64,000 nucleotides of DNA from Ideonella benzenivorans (GTDB taxonomy: Bacteria > Pseudomonadota > Gammaproteobacteria > Burkholderiales > Burkholderiaceae_C): the NCBI RefSeq assembly GCF_020387415.1, contig NZ_JAGWCB010000010.1, forward strand, positions 434,001 to 498,000, written 5' to 3'. The notes beneath the pieces are model-generated. The model was given only the letters and a program-made list of their open reading frames with translations, was not told the origin of the DNA and ran no database searches. The translations under genes were made by a program, and so were the position numbers. Below are positions 10,447 to 19,153 of this stretch, in pieces; the stretch's first letter is position 1, and each line of letters starts with the position of its first letter.

Positions 10447-11381
10447 GCGCCCTCCCCGGCCTGCGGCAGGCGCTCGGCCACGCGCAGCACCGCCGAGCGC
10501 GAACGGGGATTGCCCTTGATCTCGTCGGCCGAGGGCTTGATGCGGCCCAGCGGCTTCAGGCGCAGGGCGCGGGTCGGCGGTGCGAAGGGGGCGCGCCGGT
10601 CGATCTCCTCGCGGCTCTCGTGCGCGATGAAGGTCTTGACGATGCGGTCTTCCAGCGAATGGAAGCTGATGACGGCCAGATGGCCGCCCGGCGCCAGCAG
10701 GCCCAGCGCGGCGCTCAGACCTTGCTCGAGCTCTTCCAGTTCGGCGTTGACCAGAATCCGAAGGGCTTGAAACGTCCGGGTCGCGGGATCCTGCCCCGGC
10801 TCGCGGGTGCGGACCGAACGAGCCACGAGTTCGGCCAGCTCGCCGGTGGTGCGAAGCGGCTGTCCGCTCTCGCGGCGAGCCACAACCGCCTTTGCAATGG
10901 ATGCAGCAAACCGTTCTTCGCCGTAATCACGGATCACCTGTGCGATGTGACGCTCATCGGCGCGCGCCAGGAAATCCGCGGCGCTTTCGCCCCGCGTGGT
11001 GTCCATGCGCATGTCCAGCGGCCCGTCGAAACGGAAGCTGAAGCCGCGAGCTGGGTTGTCGATCTGGGGCGAACTGACGCCCAGGTCCAGCAGAACGCCG
11101 GTCACGCCGCCGGCAGGCAGCACCTCGCCCATGCGGGCGAAGCTGCAGTGATGGATGGCAAAGCGCGGGTCGTGGATCGCCCGCTCGCCCTCGGTGGCGG
11201 CGGCCACGGCCTCCGGGTCCTTGTCGAAGGCCACCAGACGACCCTGCGGGCCCAGGCGGGACAGCAGCAGGTGCGAATGGCCGCCGCGGCCGAAGGTGCC
11301 ATCGACATAGAGGCCGTTGGGGTCGGTCAGGACGGCGTCGACCGTCTCGTTGAGCAGCACGGTGGTGTGGACGAAGCTCAT
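10443..11381 (-). CDS. rsmH: 16S rRNA (cytosine(1402)-N(4))-methyltransferase RsmH
   Basis: RsmH (MraW) methylates N4 of C1402 in 16S rRNA using S-adenosylmethionine. The 312-residue protein has the expected N-terminus ([13 protein letters not shown]), the SAM-binding loop [14 protein letters not shown], the [11 protein letters not shown] motif, and the [16 protein letters not shown] and [12 protein letters not shown] blocks. It lies 10 bp downstream of mraZ and overlaps ftsL by four bases, the usual second gene of the dcw operon. Confidence 0.97.
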   Translation of the reverse strand: MSFVHTTVLLNETVDAVLTDPNGLYVDGTFGRGGHSHLLLSRLGPQGRLVAFDKDPEAVAAATEGERAIHDPRFAIHHCSFARMGEVLPAGGVTGVLLDLGVSSPQIDNPARGFSFRFDGPLDMRMDTTRGESAADFLARADERHIAQVIRDYGEERFAASIAKAVVARRESGQPLRTTGELAELVARSVRTREPGQDPATRTFQALRILVNAELEELEQGLSAALGLLAPGGHLAVISFHSLEDRIVKTFIAHESREEIDRRAPFAPPTRALRLKPLGRIKPSADEIKGNPRSRSAVLRVAERLPQAGEGA

Positions 11382-11391
11382 CGGGCGGGCC

Positions 11392-11832
11392 TCACATCAC
11401 CAGCTTGCTGACGCTGTCGGGCATGGGCTGCGCCAGCGTTGCATCTTCCAGGGCCTGGTGGCGGCCACGGTCCCAGATTTCCATCCGGGTGCCCATGCCG
11501 ACCAGCATCAGCTCGCGGTCCAGGCCGGCCCAGCGGCGCAGCTCGGGCGAGAGCTGGATGCGCGAGCCGCTGTCGATCTCCACGTCCAGCGCACTGCCGA
11601 TGAAGATGCGGCGCCAGGACTCGGCGTCCATCGGCAACCCCATCAGCTTGGCGCGGAACTGCTCCCAGGCAGGGCGGGGGAACAGCAGCAGGCAGCGCGA
11701 GGGGCTCTTGGTCACGGTCATCTGGCCGGCGCACAGGGCGGCCAGGCCGTCGCGATGACGGGCCGGGACGGTCATCCGCCCCTTGCCGTCCAGCGTCAGC
11801 TCGGACTCTCCCTGAAGCACAAATTCCGCCAC
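11392..11832 (-). CDS. mraZ: Transcriptional regulator MraZ
   Basis: MraZ is an AbrB-like DNA-binding protein that controls its own dcw operon. The 146-residue protein contains the two family repeats: [18 protein letters not shown] near the N-terminus and [23 protein letters not shown] in the second half, each with the DxKGR/L-x-Pro type pattern. The longest frame starts with GTG at 11832, which lies inside the last of the period-10 operator boxes. A second GTG at 11820 would begin [10 protein letters not shown] and aligns better with the usual family N-terminus (MFxGxxxL), so the true start could be either one. Confidence 0.94.
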   Translation of the reverse strand: MAEFVLQGESELTLDGKGRMTVPARHRDGLAALCAGQMTVTKSPSRCLLLFPRPAWEQFRAKLMGLPMDAESWRRIFIGSALDVEIDSGSRIQLSPELRRWAGLDRELMLVGMGTRMEIWDRGRHQALEDATLAQPMPDSVSKLVM

Positions 11833-11872
11833 GTGACCCCACTAAAGTGCACTTTCCCCCACTTTAATGCAC
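11828..11872 (-). promoter_or_regulatory. MraZ operator: five boxes with exact 10-bp period
   Basis: Read on the minus strand, five pentamers occur exactly every ten bases: GTGCA (11872), GTGGG (11862), GTGCA (11852), GTGGG (11842) and GTGGC (11832). Repeated GTGGG-type boxes with 5-bp spacers just upstream of mraZ are the known MraZ binding signature. They begin inside the -10 region of the predicted promoter and run into the start codon, so binding would block initiation. Confidence 0.82.
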
Positions 11873-11889
11873 CACCACCCCCCGGTCAA
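11861..11889 (-). promoter_or_regulatory. Predicted sigma-70-type promoter of the dcw operon
   Basis: On the minus strand TTGACC (11889-11884) is separated by 17 bp, including six consecutive G, from TAAAGT (11866-11861). These fit -35 and -10 boxes (5/6 and 4/6 matches). The predicted start is near 11853, about 20 bp before the mraZ GTG, within the MraZ boxes. The AT-rich stretch from 11890 to 12000 lies directly upstream. Confidence 0.6.
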
Positions 11890-12076
11890 CGCATTCAGGC
11901 CCAAAAAATCAATGAAATCAGTCACTTAGATGGCAATCCAAAGTGCAGGTTTCAGTTTTTTTCTCTTCAAAAGCAAGGACTTGCAGATTGCTCTCAAAGT
12001 GATGCATGAGATTGGTGCGGGCCCTGGCGGTGGCGCGGCCTCTCCCGAGGCCAGCGTCAGCGCACCGGCCGCGGGC

Positions 12077-13105
12077 TCAGCCCTGGGCCTGCTCGAGGGC
12101 CAGCGACGCGCCCGCCAGCGCGGCCAGGGTGTCGGTGATGAGCGCCACCGGCACGCTCTCCAGATAGGCTCGGTAGCGGCCTTTGCCGATCAGGCGCTCG
12201 CGAAAGCGCGAGCGGGCGAAGGCCTCGCCCAGGCGCGGCACGATGCCGCCGCCGATGTAGAGCCCGCCCCGGGCCCCCAGCGTGAGCACCGCATTGCCGG
12301 CCACCCCGCCCAGCAGGGCGCAGAAGTGGTCCAGCGTGCGGGCACACAGCACGTCCCCTCCGGCGTCCGGCGCGGCCAGACCGGCCTGCAGGATCTCGGC
12401 CGCCGTGCGTTCCGCCACGGACTGGCCGACCAGGGCGGCCACCGCTTGGTGCAGCAGCGGCAGGCCCAGGCCCGACAGCAGCCGCTCGGCCGAGACATGG
12501 GCATGGCGCTGTCGCACCCAGGCCAGCAGGGCCGCTTCCTCGTCGTCCGCGGCGGCCAGGGTCACATGGCCGCCCTCGCCCGGCACGGCCACCCAGCCGG
12601 CCGCGGTGGGCAGCACCGCCCCCACCCCCAGGCCGGTGCCGGGACCGACCACCGCCAGCGCCCGCTCAGGCGGGCCGGCCGGTGCGGGCCAACCGGCCGG
12701 GGTCCAGCGCTGGCCCGGCCCCAGCCGCGGCAGCGACAGGGCCAGGGCCTCGAAGTCGTTGAGCACCTGCAAGGCCCGCCAGCCTTGTTGCGCGGCCAGG
12801 GCGCGGGCCGAAAAGCGCCAGGGGCTGTTGGTGAAGGCCACGGCATCCCCGGTGACCGGGGTGGCCACGGCCAGCGCCGCCGCCACCGGCCGCACCGCGG
12901 GCCCCCCCTCCGCGATCAGGCCGGCCAGATAGGCCTGGATCGCCTCGCCCGGGCCCGCATGGTCGGTCACGGCCAGCCGGCGCACCCGGTCCACCGGTGC
13001 ACCCGGGTGCGCCACCAGCCCGAAGCGGGCATTCGTGCCGCCGATGTCGGCCACCAGCCAGGGCTGGTCGGGCGTGGCAGCGGGGGTGACGGAGGCGGTG
13101 GGCAT
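12077..13105 (-). CDS. glk: Glucokinase
   Basis: This 342-residue protein matches the bacterial Glk family (not the ROK family). It has the N-terminal ATP/phosphate loop ADIGGTNARFGLV, the glucose-binding NDFEALALS region, the second phosphate loop VVGPGTGLGVG, and VPGEGGHVTLAA, followed by a C-terminal GARGGLYIGGGI segment. It would phosphorylate glucose to glucose-6-phosphate in the cytoplasm. It is transcribed toward mraZ but is separated from it by 244 bp containing the mraZ promoter, and it lies 82 bp after the nuclease gene with a terminator between. Confidence 0.93.
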   Translation of the reverse strand: MPTASVTPAATPDQPWLVADIGGTNARFGLVAHPGAPVDRVRRLAVTDHAGPGEAIQAYLAGLIAEGGPAVRPVAAALAVATPVTGDAVAFTNSPWRFSARALAAQQGWRALQVLNDFEALALSLPRLGPGQRWTPAGWPAPAGPPERALAVVGPGTGLGVGAVLPTAAGWVAVPGEGGHVTLAAADDEEAALLAWVRQRHAHVSAERLLSGLGLPLLHQAVAALVGQSVAERTAAEILQAGLAAPDAGGDVLCARTLDHFCALLGGVAGNAVLTLGARGGLYIGGGIVPRLGEAFARSRFRERLIGKGRYRAYLESVPVALITDTLAALAGASLALEQAQG

Positions 13106-13123
13106 GGGCGACGGCCGGCAACG

Positions 13124-13159
13124 AAAAAGGGACCGGCCCCATCATACGGGGCCGGTCCC
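13124..13159 (-). terminator. Intrinsic terminator downstream of the nuclease gene
   Basis: A perfect 12-bp GC-rich stem (13129-13140 with 13148-13159) closes a 7-nt loop. On the minus strand it is followed at once by five T residues (13128-13124). It lies 29 bp after the stop of the nuclease gene and ends its transcription before glk. Confidence 0.88.
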
Positions 13160-13187
13160 GGCAGAGGCGCGCGGAGCGCCCGGCGCG

Positions 13188-16031
13188 TCAGTGCACGCTG
13201 GCGCGGCTGCGCTTGGACGCCACGGCGCTGACGCTGCCCGTCAGCCACAGGTCGCGGGCCGGGTCGATCTGGCTCAGGTTCAGGCCGTTGAGCGCGGCCA
13301 CCACCTTGTACTTGCCGGTGGCCGGGTTGTAGACCTGCACATGCACGCCGTCGACATGGTTGCGCAGCTGCACCACGCGGTCGCCGATCGGGTCGCTGCC
13401 GGTGTAGCCGAGGCTGGCCAGCAGGCCGCGCAGATCCACCACATCCTCGCCCGGGGTGAAGTCAGCGATGGTGTCGCGGGCGTCGCCCAGCGCGGTCAGG
13501 CGGAACTGGTCGTGGCCGGCGCCGCCGGTCAAGGTGTCGGCCTTGCCACCGGCGATGAACAGATCGTCCCCCGGCGTGCCCACCAGGGTGTCACGCTTCT
13601 GGGTGCCGCTGATCACGTTGAGCAGGTTCAGCGCCATGACCATGGGGTCGTGGTCCGAGGAGCGGTAAGCGGTGGCGCTGTAGTAGTCCGGGCCGCAGGT
13701 GGCGCAGGCCGGCTGCTTGTACTCGGTGTTGTAGTCGATCACCGAAGGCTCGTCCGCATTGATGTGCCAATCCACCGCATCCGCCACCTTGGACGACAGC
13801 GAGGCACTGGCCAGGCCGTGGTCCAGCCGGCCCGAGGCGCCGTCGAACACATAGGAATAGCCGAAGGCGTTGAAGCGGTTGATCTGGTCGACAAAGCCCG
13901 CGCTGGTCAGCGAGACGATCGGGTCTTCCTGCGCGTAGGCATTGAAGTCGCCCAGCAGCACGGCGTCCGAGGTGCCGGCGCCGTCAGCCAGCGTGCCCAC
14001 CCAGGTCGCCAGGCGTTCGGCCTGCTGGATGCGCTTGCCGTTCCAGCAGCCTTGGCCGTCGCCGCTGTCGAAGTTGCCGGCGTAGTCGCTGTCGCTGGTC
14101 GACGGGCAGCTGCCCTTGGACTTCAGGTGGTTGACCACCAGCGTGAAGCGCTGGCCGTTGAGGGCGGCGAAGGTCTGGGCCAGCGGCGGGCGGCTGTTGA
14201 CCGGGTCGGTGTCGGACTGGGCTTCCCCCATGCGGCTCAGGCGGGCCGGCTTGTAGATCATCGCCACCTTGATGGCATCGCTGCCGGTGCCCGCAGCCGG
14301 GTCCGGCACCACGGCATAGGTACCGGCGCCCAGGCGGGCGTTCAGCCCGTCCACCAGGTTCTGCACCGCGGCCGAGCCGTTGTTCTGCATCTCCATCAGG
14401 CCGAGGGCATCGGCATTGAGGGCGGCGATGGCGGCCACGATCTTGTCGCGCTGGCGGTTGAACTCGGCCAGGTTGTCGGCGCCGCGGCAGTTGCTGGCCG
14501 AGGTGCTGCCCCCCTGGCTGCACCCCTGCCCGCTCTGACCGTCGGCGGTGGTGCCATCGGTGAAGGTGGTGAAGTAGTTCAGCACGTTGAAGCTGGCGAG
14601 CTTCAGGTTGCCGGCCACCAGGGCGGGCACCTCGCTGCGCGGATTGTCGCGGCTGAAGACGACCGGCGCGGTGGGCTGGATCTTGTAGTCACCGGCCCCG
14701 GTGTTGCTGGCCGTGGCCAGGCCGTAGTCGACCACGCCGGTCACCGACGCGGTGGTGTCCCCGGCGCGCAGCGTGTTGTCCACGCCGATGAACGGGGTCG
14801 GATTCGGGTTCTGCAGCGAGCTGCCATCGTCCAGGATGATGCGGCGGCGGGCATTCTCGTCGGCCAGCGCCACGGCCTCGGTGCTGCCAGGACGGTAGCG
14901 GTTGGTCGGGGTTTCCATGCGGCCACCGACCGACACGGTCACCTCACCATAGCGGCCCTGGAAGTAGTTCTGCGAGACCGTCAGCGGGCCTTGCAGCGTG
15001 ACCAGCATGCCCTCGTAGCGCTCCAGGTCGCCGTCCACCGCCTCGGGCAGCGCCACCACCACCGGCGTGATGGTATTGCCCTGGCTGAGCACGGTCAGAC
15101 CCGAGGGGCTGCTCAGCTCGGTCACGGTGTGGGCGGCAGTGTCGGCATTGCTGCTGGCGCCGACGTTGTACTCGACCACGCTGGCGCTCAGCTGCACCCA
15201 GTCGCCCACGGCCACGGTGGGCGCGGTTCGGGTGTAGACGAACACGCCGTCGGAGGTGCTGGCATCGCCGTCGCCGGACGGGTCCTGCAGGAAGAAACCG
15301 TTTTCGAGCAGCAGCGTGACCACGCCGCTGGTCTGCACGGTTTTCCCGGCCAGCGGGCTGGTGGCACCGCGGCCCTGGATCTGCGGGATGGTGGCCGCCA
15401 CCGGGCCCGGGGCCGCGCCGCAGGTGCCCAGCGGGCTGGCGCTGTTGCGCGGCGACGGGGCCGCGGCACTGAAGTCGCTGCCGTTGCTGTCGGTGTCGGT
15501 GCACCCCGAGGCCGCGCGCAACAGCGCCGTGGTGTTGGAGGGGGCCGGAGCCACCGACCCTTCGAACCAGTTGGCCGAGCCAAAGCCCACCAGGTCCACC
15601 AGCGCACTGCTGCTGGGGGTGGCACCGCTCAGCGCGGTGGTGCTGCTCAGCAGGGCCACCTTGCCGCTGCTGGCGCTCAGCGCGATGGTGCCGATGGCAT
15701 CGGGCGTGGGCAGGGCGTCGGTGCCGGCGCTGCCCTGGGCTTCCTGCACCAGGTGGTACTGGCCGGGCTGCAGGGTCACGTCACTCAGCGGGGTGACCTG
15801 CCAGCTGCCGGTGCCGGTGCTGGAGTTGTACTGCACCGACCAACCGGCCAGGGAGACCGCGCTGGTGCCGGCGTTGTAGAGCTCGATGAAGTCGTTCTTG
15901 AGCGTGGCACCGCTGTTGCCGCCACCGCCATAGACCTGGCTGATGACGATGCCGCTGGTCGAGGCCAGCGCCAGCGGGGCCGTGCAGGCCAGCAGGGCCG
16001 CCACGGCCGCTGCGAGAGGATGGAATTTCAT
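13188..16031 (-). CDS. Secreted ExeM/NucH-type endonuclease with RTX C-terminus
   Basis: This 947-residue protein begins with a signal peptide (MKFHPLAAAVAALLACTAPLALA). An N-terminal lamin-tail-like domain follows (ISQVYGGGGNSGATLKNDFIELYN, about 30-150), then an OB-fold-like middle region, then an endonuclease/exonuclease/phosphatase domain (about 490-820). That domain shows LKLASFNVLNYF, the metal-site Glu in LGLMEMQNNG, VVNHLKSKG, LLGDFNAY and the final SSDHDP. The last 120 residues carry RTX-like Gly/Asp nonapeptides (GTPGDDLFI, GGAGHDQFR), which bind calcium in exported proteins. The architecture matches extracellular nucleases of the ExeM/NucH type, used to degrade environmental DNA for phosphate or nitrogen. 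The ATG at 16031 is chosen because it precedes the signal peptide directly; the frame is open 29 codons further. A strong terminator follows. Confidence 0.9.
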   Translation of the reverse strand: MKFHPLAAAVAALLACTAPLALASTSGIVISQVYGGGGNSGATLKNDFIELYNAGTSAVSLAGWSVQYNSSTGTGSWQVTPLSDVTLQPGQYHLVQEAQGSAGTDALPTPDAIGTIALSASSGKVALLSSTTALSGATPSSSALVDLVGFGSANWFEGSVAPAPSNTTALLRAASGCTDTDSNGSDFSAAAPSPRNSASPLGTCGAAPGPVAATIPQIQGRGATSPLAGKTVQTSGVVTLLLENGFFLQDPSGDGDASTSDGVFVYTRTAPTVAVGDWVQLSASVVEYNVGASSNADTAAHTVTELSSPSGLTVLSQGNTITPVVVALPEAVDGDLERYEGMLVTLQGPLTVSQNYFQGRYGEVTVSVGGRMETPTNRYRPGSTEAVALADENARRRIILDDGSSLQNPNPTPFIGVDNTLRAGDTTASVTGVVDYGLATASNTGAGDYKIQPTAPVVFSRDNPRSEVPALVAGNLKLASFNVLNYFTTFTDGTTADGQSGQGCSQGGSTSASNCRGADNLAEFNRQRDKIVAAIAALNADALGLMEMQNNGSAAVQNLVDGLNARLGAGTYAVVPDPAAGTGSDAIKVAMIYKPARLSRMGEAQSDTDPVNSRPPLAQTFAALNGQRFTLVVNHLKSKGSCPSTSDSDYAGNFDSGDGQGCWNGKRIQQAERLATWVGTLADGAGTSDAVLLGDFNAYAQEDPIVSLTSAGFVDQINRFNAFGYSYVFDGASGRLDHGLASASLSSKVADAVDWHINADEPSVIDYNTEYKQPACATCGPDYYSATAYRSSDHDPMVMALNLLNVISGTQKRDTLVGTPGDDLFIAGGKADTLTGGAGHDQFRLTALGDARDTIADFTPGEDVVDLRGLLASLGYTGSDPIGDRVVQLRNHVDGVHVQVYNPATGKYKVVAALNGLNLSQIDPARDLWLTGSVSAVASKRSRASVH

Positions 16032-16199
16032 GGGTTGGAGTGTGGTGAGCGGAAAGGCTCCGCAGCTTCCACACCCCGGATGACGGGTCCGTGTCGTGCC
16101 TGTGAACAGCAGGGTCATGCCCGCATGGCCCGCTTGGCACGCCAGATCACCGTGCGATGAAACCTCGGCGAACAGACCGGGTTCCGCCGCCAGAAGGCC

Positions 16200-17246
16200 T
16201 CATTGGCCGTCCTTGATCAAGCGCCCCGACAGGGGCTGCACCGGCCGTGCATTCATGGGATACAAACGCGCAAAGATGTCGATCTGAGCTGACGAGACGG
16301 TGACAGGCTGCTTCATCACCAGCCACAACACGCCCTCGGTGCAGGGCGGCGTGGTCAGCGAGCCCATGTAGGTCAGATAGCGGGCGTCCTGGGGCAGCAG
16401 CGCCGGCAGGTCGATGGGCACGGGCGAGGCCAGGCTGTCGCCGCGCTCCAGCGGCAGGGCATTCCAGACGGCCTGGACCTGGGGCTGCGGTGCATCCCCC
16501 CGCTGCAGCAGCACCGCCACCACCGCCAGGTGGCCTTCGGCATCCCGGTGCACCAAGTGCACCACCATGTCGAAGACCCGGCCGTTCAAGCGCTCCTCGG
16601 ACGGCTTGTGGAAATGGAACTGCACCAGCTCGTAGCGGCGGCCGTTGACGACGATGCTGTTGCCAGCCTCGGGGGTCACCTGAATGGTGTGGCCGTTGTC
16701 CAGCACGCTGAAGCCGCTGGGGCGGTAGTCGAACTGGATGGGCGGCAGCTGCACCGGGATGCCGTCACGGATGTCGACCGGGCTCTGGCGGTGGCCACTG
16801 GCGCATTGCGCGTATTCGGGCGCCAGCCGAGCCCAGGCCTGCGGCCCCTCGAGGCCGTCGTAACTCCAGTGCGGCGGGTGGTCGCCGTGCACGGCCGGGG
16901 CTGGCGGTTCGTTGGCCGGGGCATGGGCCGGCGCGCTCTTGTGCGCCGGCTTGGCGGCGGATTTGCGCGCGGACGGTGCCTTGGCCTCGCCCTCGGTCTT
17001 GTTCTCCACCCGCACCACATAGGGCGTCGGACTGCCCGGGGCCCGGGTGGCGCCCAGCTTCTCGGCCAGCTTCTCGCGCAGGTCATCCATCGACATGGGA
17101 CGGCGCGGCGCCGAGGCGCTGGCGGACGCCGGCAGGGCGGCTTCGGGCTGGCCGGCCGCCAGGCCCGGGTCGGCCGACAACACGGCCAGAGCCGCACCCC
17201 ACACGCGGGGCTGGAACAGGGAGGAGACAGAGAGGGACGGACGCAT
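16200..17246 (-). CDS. Alpha-type carbonic anhydrase
   Basis: Carbonic anhydrase interconverts CO2 and bicarbonate, here probably in the periplasm. The C-terminal 230 residues form an alpha-CA domain: HWSYDGLEGPQAW, QSPVDIRDG, the zinc ligands in QFHFHKPSEE and MVVHLVHRD, and the GSLTTPPCTEGVLW block. The N-terminus is a weak signal-like segment (hydrophobic to about residue 31, ending LAAG). It is followed by a long Ala/Pro/Lys-rich linker (about residues 33-120) that is longer than in typical alpha-CAs. The start at 17246 is the only one giving a signal-like N-terminus. Confidence 0.92.
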   Translation of the reverse strand: MRPSLSVSSLFQPRVWGAALAVLSADPGLAAGQPEAALPASASASAPRRPMSMDDLREKLAEKLGATRAPGSPTPYVVRVENKTEGEAKAPSARKSAAKPAHKSAPAHAPANEPPAPAVHGDHPPHWSYDGLEGPQAWARLAPEYAQCASGHRQSPVDIRDGIPVQLPPIQFDYRPSGFSVLDNGHTIQVTPEAGNSIVVNGRRYELVQFHFHKPSEERLNGRVFDMVVHLVHRDAEGHLAVVAVLLQRGDAPQPQVQAVWNALPLERGDSLASPVPIDLPALLPQDARYLTYMGSLTTPPCTEGVLWLVMKQPVTVSSAQIDIFARLYPMNARPVQPLSGRLIKDGQ

Positions 17247-17319
17247 GTCCGCGATATCGGCCGGCCCCGCGGCCGGCTTGAGCCCCGCCCCATGGGCAGG
17301 AACCCGCAGAGCGGGTGCC

Positions 17320-18564
17320 TCAGCAGGCGGGCTGGGCCTCCACCTGGGCGCTGACCGGCCGGGGCAGGCGGTGCCGCACCCACAACCAGGCCAGCAGGCC
17401 CACGGCCATCATCGCCAGCGAAGCCCAGGCCAGGCCCAGCAGCGAATGCATGACCAGCGGCGCAAGCACGCCCGCCACCACCGCGTTGGCCACGCTGGCG
17501 ATGCAGGCCTGCAGCGAGGACGCCATGCCCCGGCGGTCCGGCGCCTGGTCCAGCACCAGCAGCGTCACCACCGGCACCATCATCGCCCAGCCCAGCGAAT
17601 ACACGCCCAGGATGGGCAGCGCCCACCAGGGGCTGAGCGGGGCCAGCCAGTTCAGCAGCACATTGAGCACGCCGACACTGCCCATGATCCAGAAGCCATA
17701 GCGCACCTGCTGCTGCGGCGCCACCTTGCCGGCCAGGCGGCCCGACAGCCAGGCGCCGGACATGATGCCGCCGATGGTCATCAGGAACAGGTAGAAGAAC
17801 TGCGTCGGCGCCAGGTGCAGGTGCTCGCCCAGGAACACCGGGGCCGAGAGCACGTACAGGAACATGCCGTTGAAGGGCACGCCCGAGGCCAGGCACAGGG
17901 TCATGAAGCGGGCGCTGCCGCCCAGCTGCACATAGCCGCGCATCAGGTGGCCCGCGCTGAAGGGCTGGCGCTGCGCAGCCTCCAGCGTCTCGGGCAGGCG
18001 CAGGCCCATCAGCACCGCCAGCCCCAGGCCGATCAGCGCCAGCAGGCCGAAGATGCTGGGCCAGCCCAGCCAGACGAACAGCTGGCCACCGACGATCGGC
18101 GCGATGGCCGGCGCCAGACCGAAGAACAGCGTGACCTGCGACATCACCCGCTGCGCCTCGTGCGGCGGGAACATGTCGCGGATCACCGCCCGCGACACCA
18201 CCATGCCCGCGCCAGCCGACATGCCCTGCAGGGCCCGGAAGAACACCAGTTGGCCGATCGACTGCGACAGCGCGCAGCCCAGAGAGGCCAGTGCGAACAC
18301 CGTCATGCCCACCAGCACCACCGGCCGGCGGCCGAAACTGTCGGCCAGCGCACCGTGGAACAGGTTCATCAGCGCGAAGGCCAGCAGGTAGGCCGACAGG
18401 GTCTGCTGCATCTCCACCGGCGTGGCGCCCAGCGACTGGGCAATGCCCGAGAAGGCCGGGATGTAGGTGTCGATCGAGAAGGGCCCGATCATGCTGAGCG
18501 TGGCCAGCAGCAGGGCCAGGGTCCAGCGACGGCCGGGCCAGAGGTGGGAGGCGTTCGGATTCAT
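17320..18564 (-). CDS. Bcr/CflA-family MFS multidrug exporter
   Basis: A 414-residue major facilitator with twelve predicted helices. The Bcr/CflA subfamily pattern is clear: MIGPFSIDTYIPAFSGIA in helix 1, LADSFGRRPVVLVG between helices 2 and 3, and SRAVIRDMFPP after helix 4. Such proteins export drugs, sulfonamides or small metabolites by proton antiport; the substrate here cannot be read from sequence. The open frame runs 50 codons further upstream but that part lies next to and inside rnpB, so the ATG at 18564 (MNPNASHLWPGRRW) is chosen. Confidence 0.9.
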   Translation of the reverse strand: MNPNASHLWPGRRWTLALLLATLSMIGPFSIDTYIPAFSGIAQSLGATPVEMQQTLSAYLLAFALMNLFHGALADSFGRRPVVLVGMTVFALASLGCALSQSIGQLVFFRALQGMSAGAGMVVSRAVIRDMFPPHEAQRVMSQVTLFFGLAPAIAPIVGGQLFVWLGWPSIFGLLALIGLGLAVLMGLRLPETLEAAQRQPFSAGHLMRGYVQLGGSARFMTLCLASGVPFNGMFLYVLSAPVFLGEHLHLAPTQFFYLFLMTIGGIMSGAWLSGRLAGKVAPQQQVRYGFWIMGSVGVLNVLLNWLAPLSPWWALPILGVYSLGWAMMVPVVTLLVLDQAPDRRGMASSLQACIASVANAVVAGVLAPLVMHSLLGLAWASLAMMAVGLLAWLWVRHRLPRPVSAQVEAQPAC

Positions 18565-18602
18565 TCGGCGGGCCGGCGCGTGCTCGGGATCGTGATCGAT
18601 AA

Positions 18603-19003
18603 AAGAGTGAAGCAGACCGATAGGCCGGATTCTGTGCACCGCGCCGGCTTGCGCCGTCACGGTGTGACCGCCATTCCTCTGGGCCGGTGTGTTGCCACCC
18701 CGGCTCGATGCCACCTACCCGCCAGCTCAGCGAGCCGCGTCAAAGCTGGCCTATTTGGTGTTGCTGCGCGTAGAGATTGCCGCGTTTCACCCGGCGACGT
18801 CGGAGCGCGGCATGCCGTCTCCCAAGAAGGCTTGCGCCTTCCGTCGCCGACTCGTCTCTGTGGCTCTGATCCGCACCTCGCGGTGGACGGGCGTTACCCG
18901 CTACGCTGCTCTGTGCAGTCCGGACCTTCCTCCAGTGCGGCCTTTCGGCCCGGCGCTTGCGCGCCGCCTTGCGGATTGCACCAGCGGCGGTCTGGTCTGC
19001 TTC
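18603..19003 (-). ncRNA. rnpB: RNase P RNA (bacterial type A)
   Basis: The catalytic RNA that matures tRNA 5' ends. On the minus strand the transcript starts near 19003 with GAAGCAGACC, which pairs with GGTCTGCTTC at the 3' end (around 18609-18618), forming P1. The universally conserved block GGAGGAAGGTCCGGAC lies about 80 nt in, GGGTAACGCCCG follows, and the conserved 3' region ACAGAATCCGGCCTATCGG is near 18615-18633. The length of about 400 nt fits type A RNAs. A T-run follows near 18604. Exact ends are inferred from the P1 pairing. Confidence 0.93.
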
Positions 19004-19153
19004 ACAGGCGCCATTGTCCCATGCCTTGGGAAAGTACGCTGGCCAGACAGCAGCCCTCCACATAACTTGCAGTCAGAAGCTCATGGGAGACAGGGGGCGG
19101 GCCTTGGGGCATCATCGTTCGCACCTCATCGGGCACCGGCCCAGGAGACCCCC

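Noticed and set aside
13035-16160. Very long plus-strand frame opposite the nuclease gene
   Set aside because: It is the antisense shadow of a GC-rich gene; its protein is His/Gln/Arg/Gly-rich without any domain, while the minus frame has a signal peptide and clear nuclease motifs.
17302-17316. 6-bp hairpin after the MFS exporter gene
   Set aside because: Short stem without a T-run; not convincing as a terminator.
18689-19153. N-terminal extension of cysK
   Set aside because: The segment is antisense to rnpB, has no CysK similarity, and a good ribosome site and family start exist at 19154.
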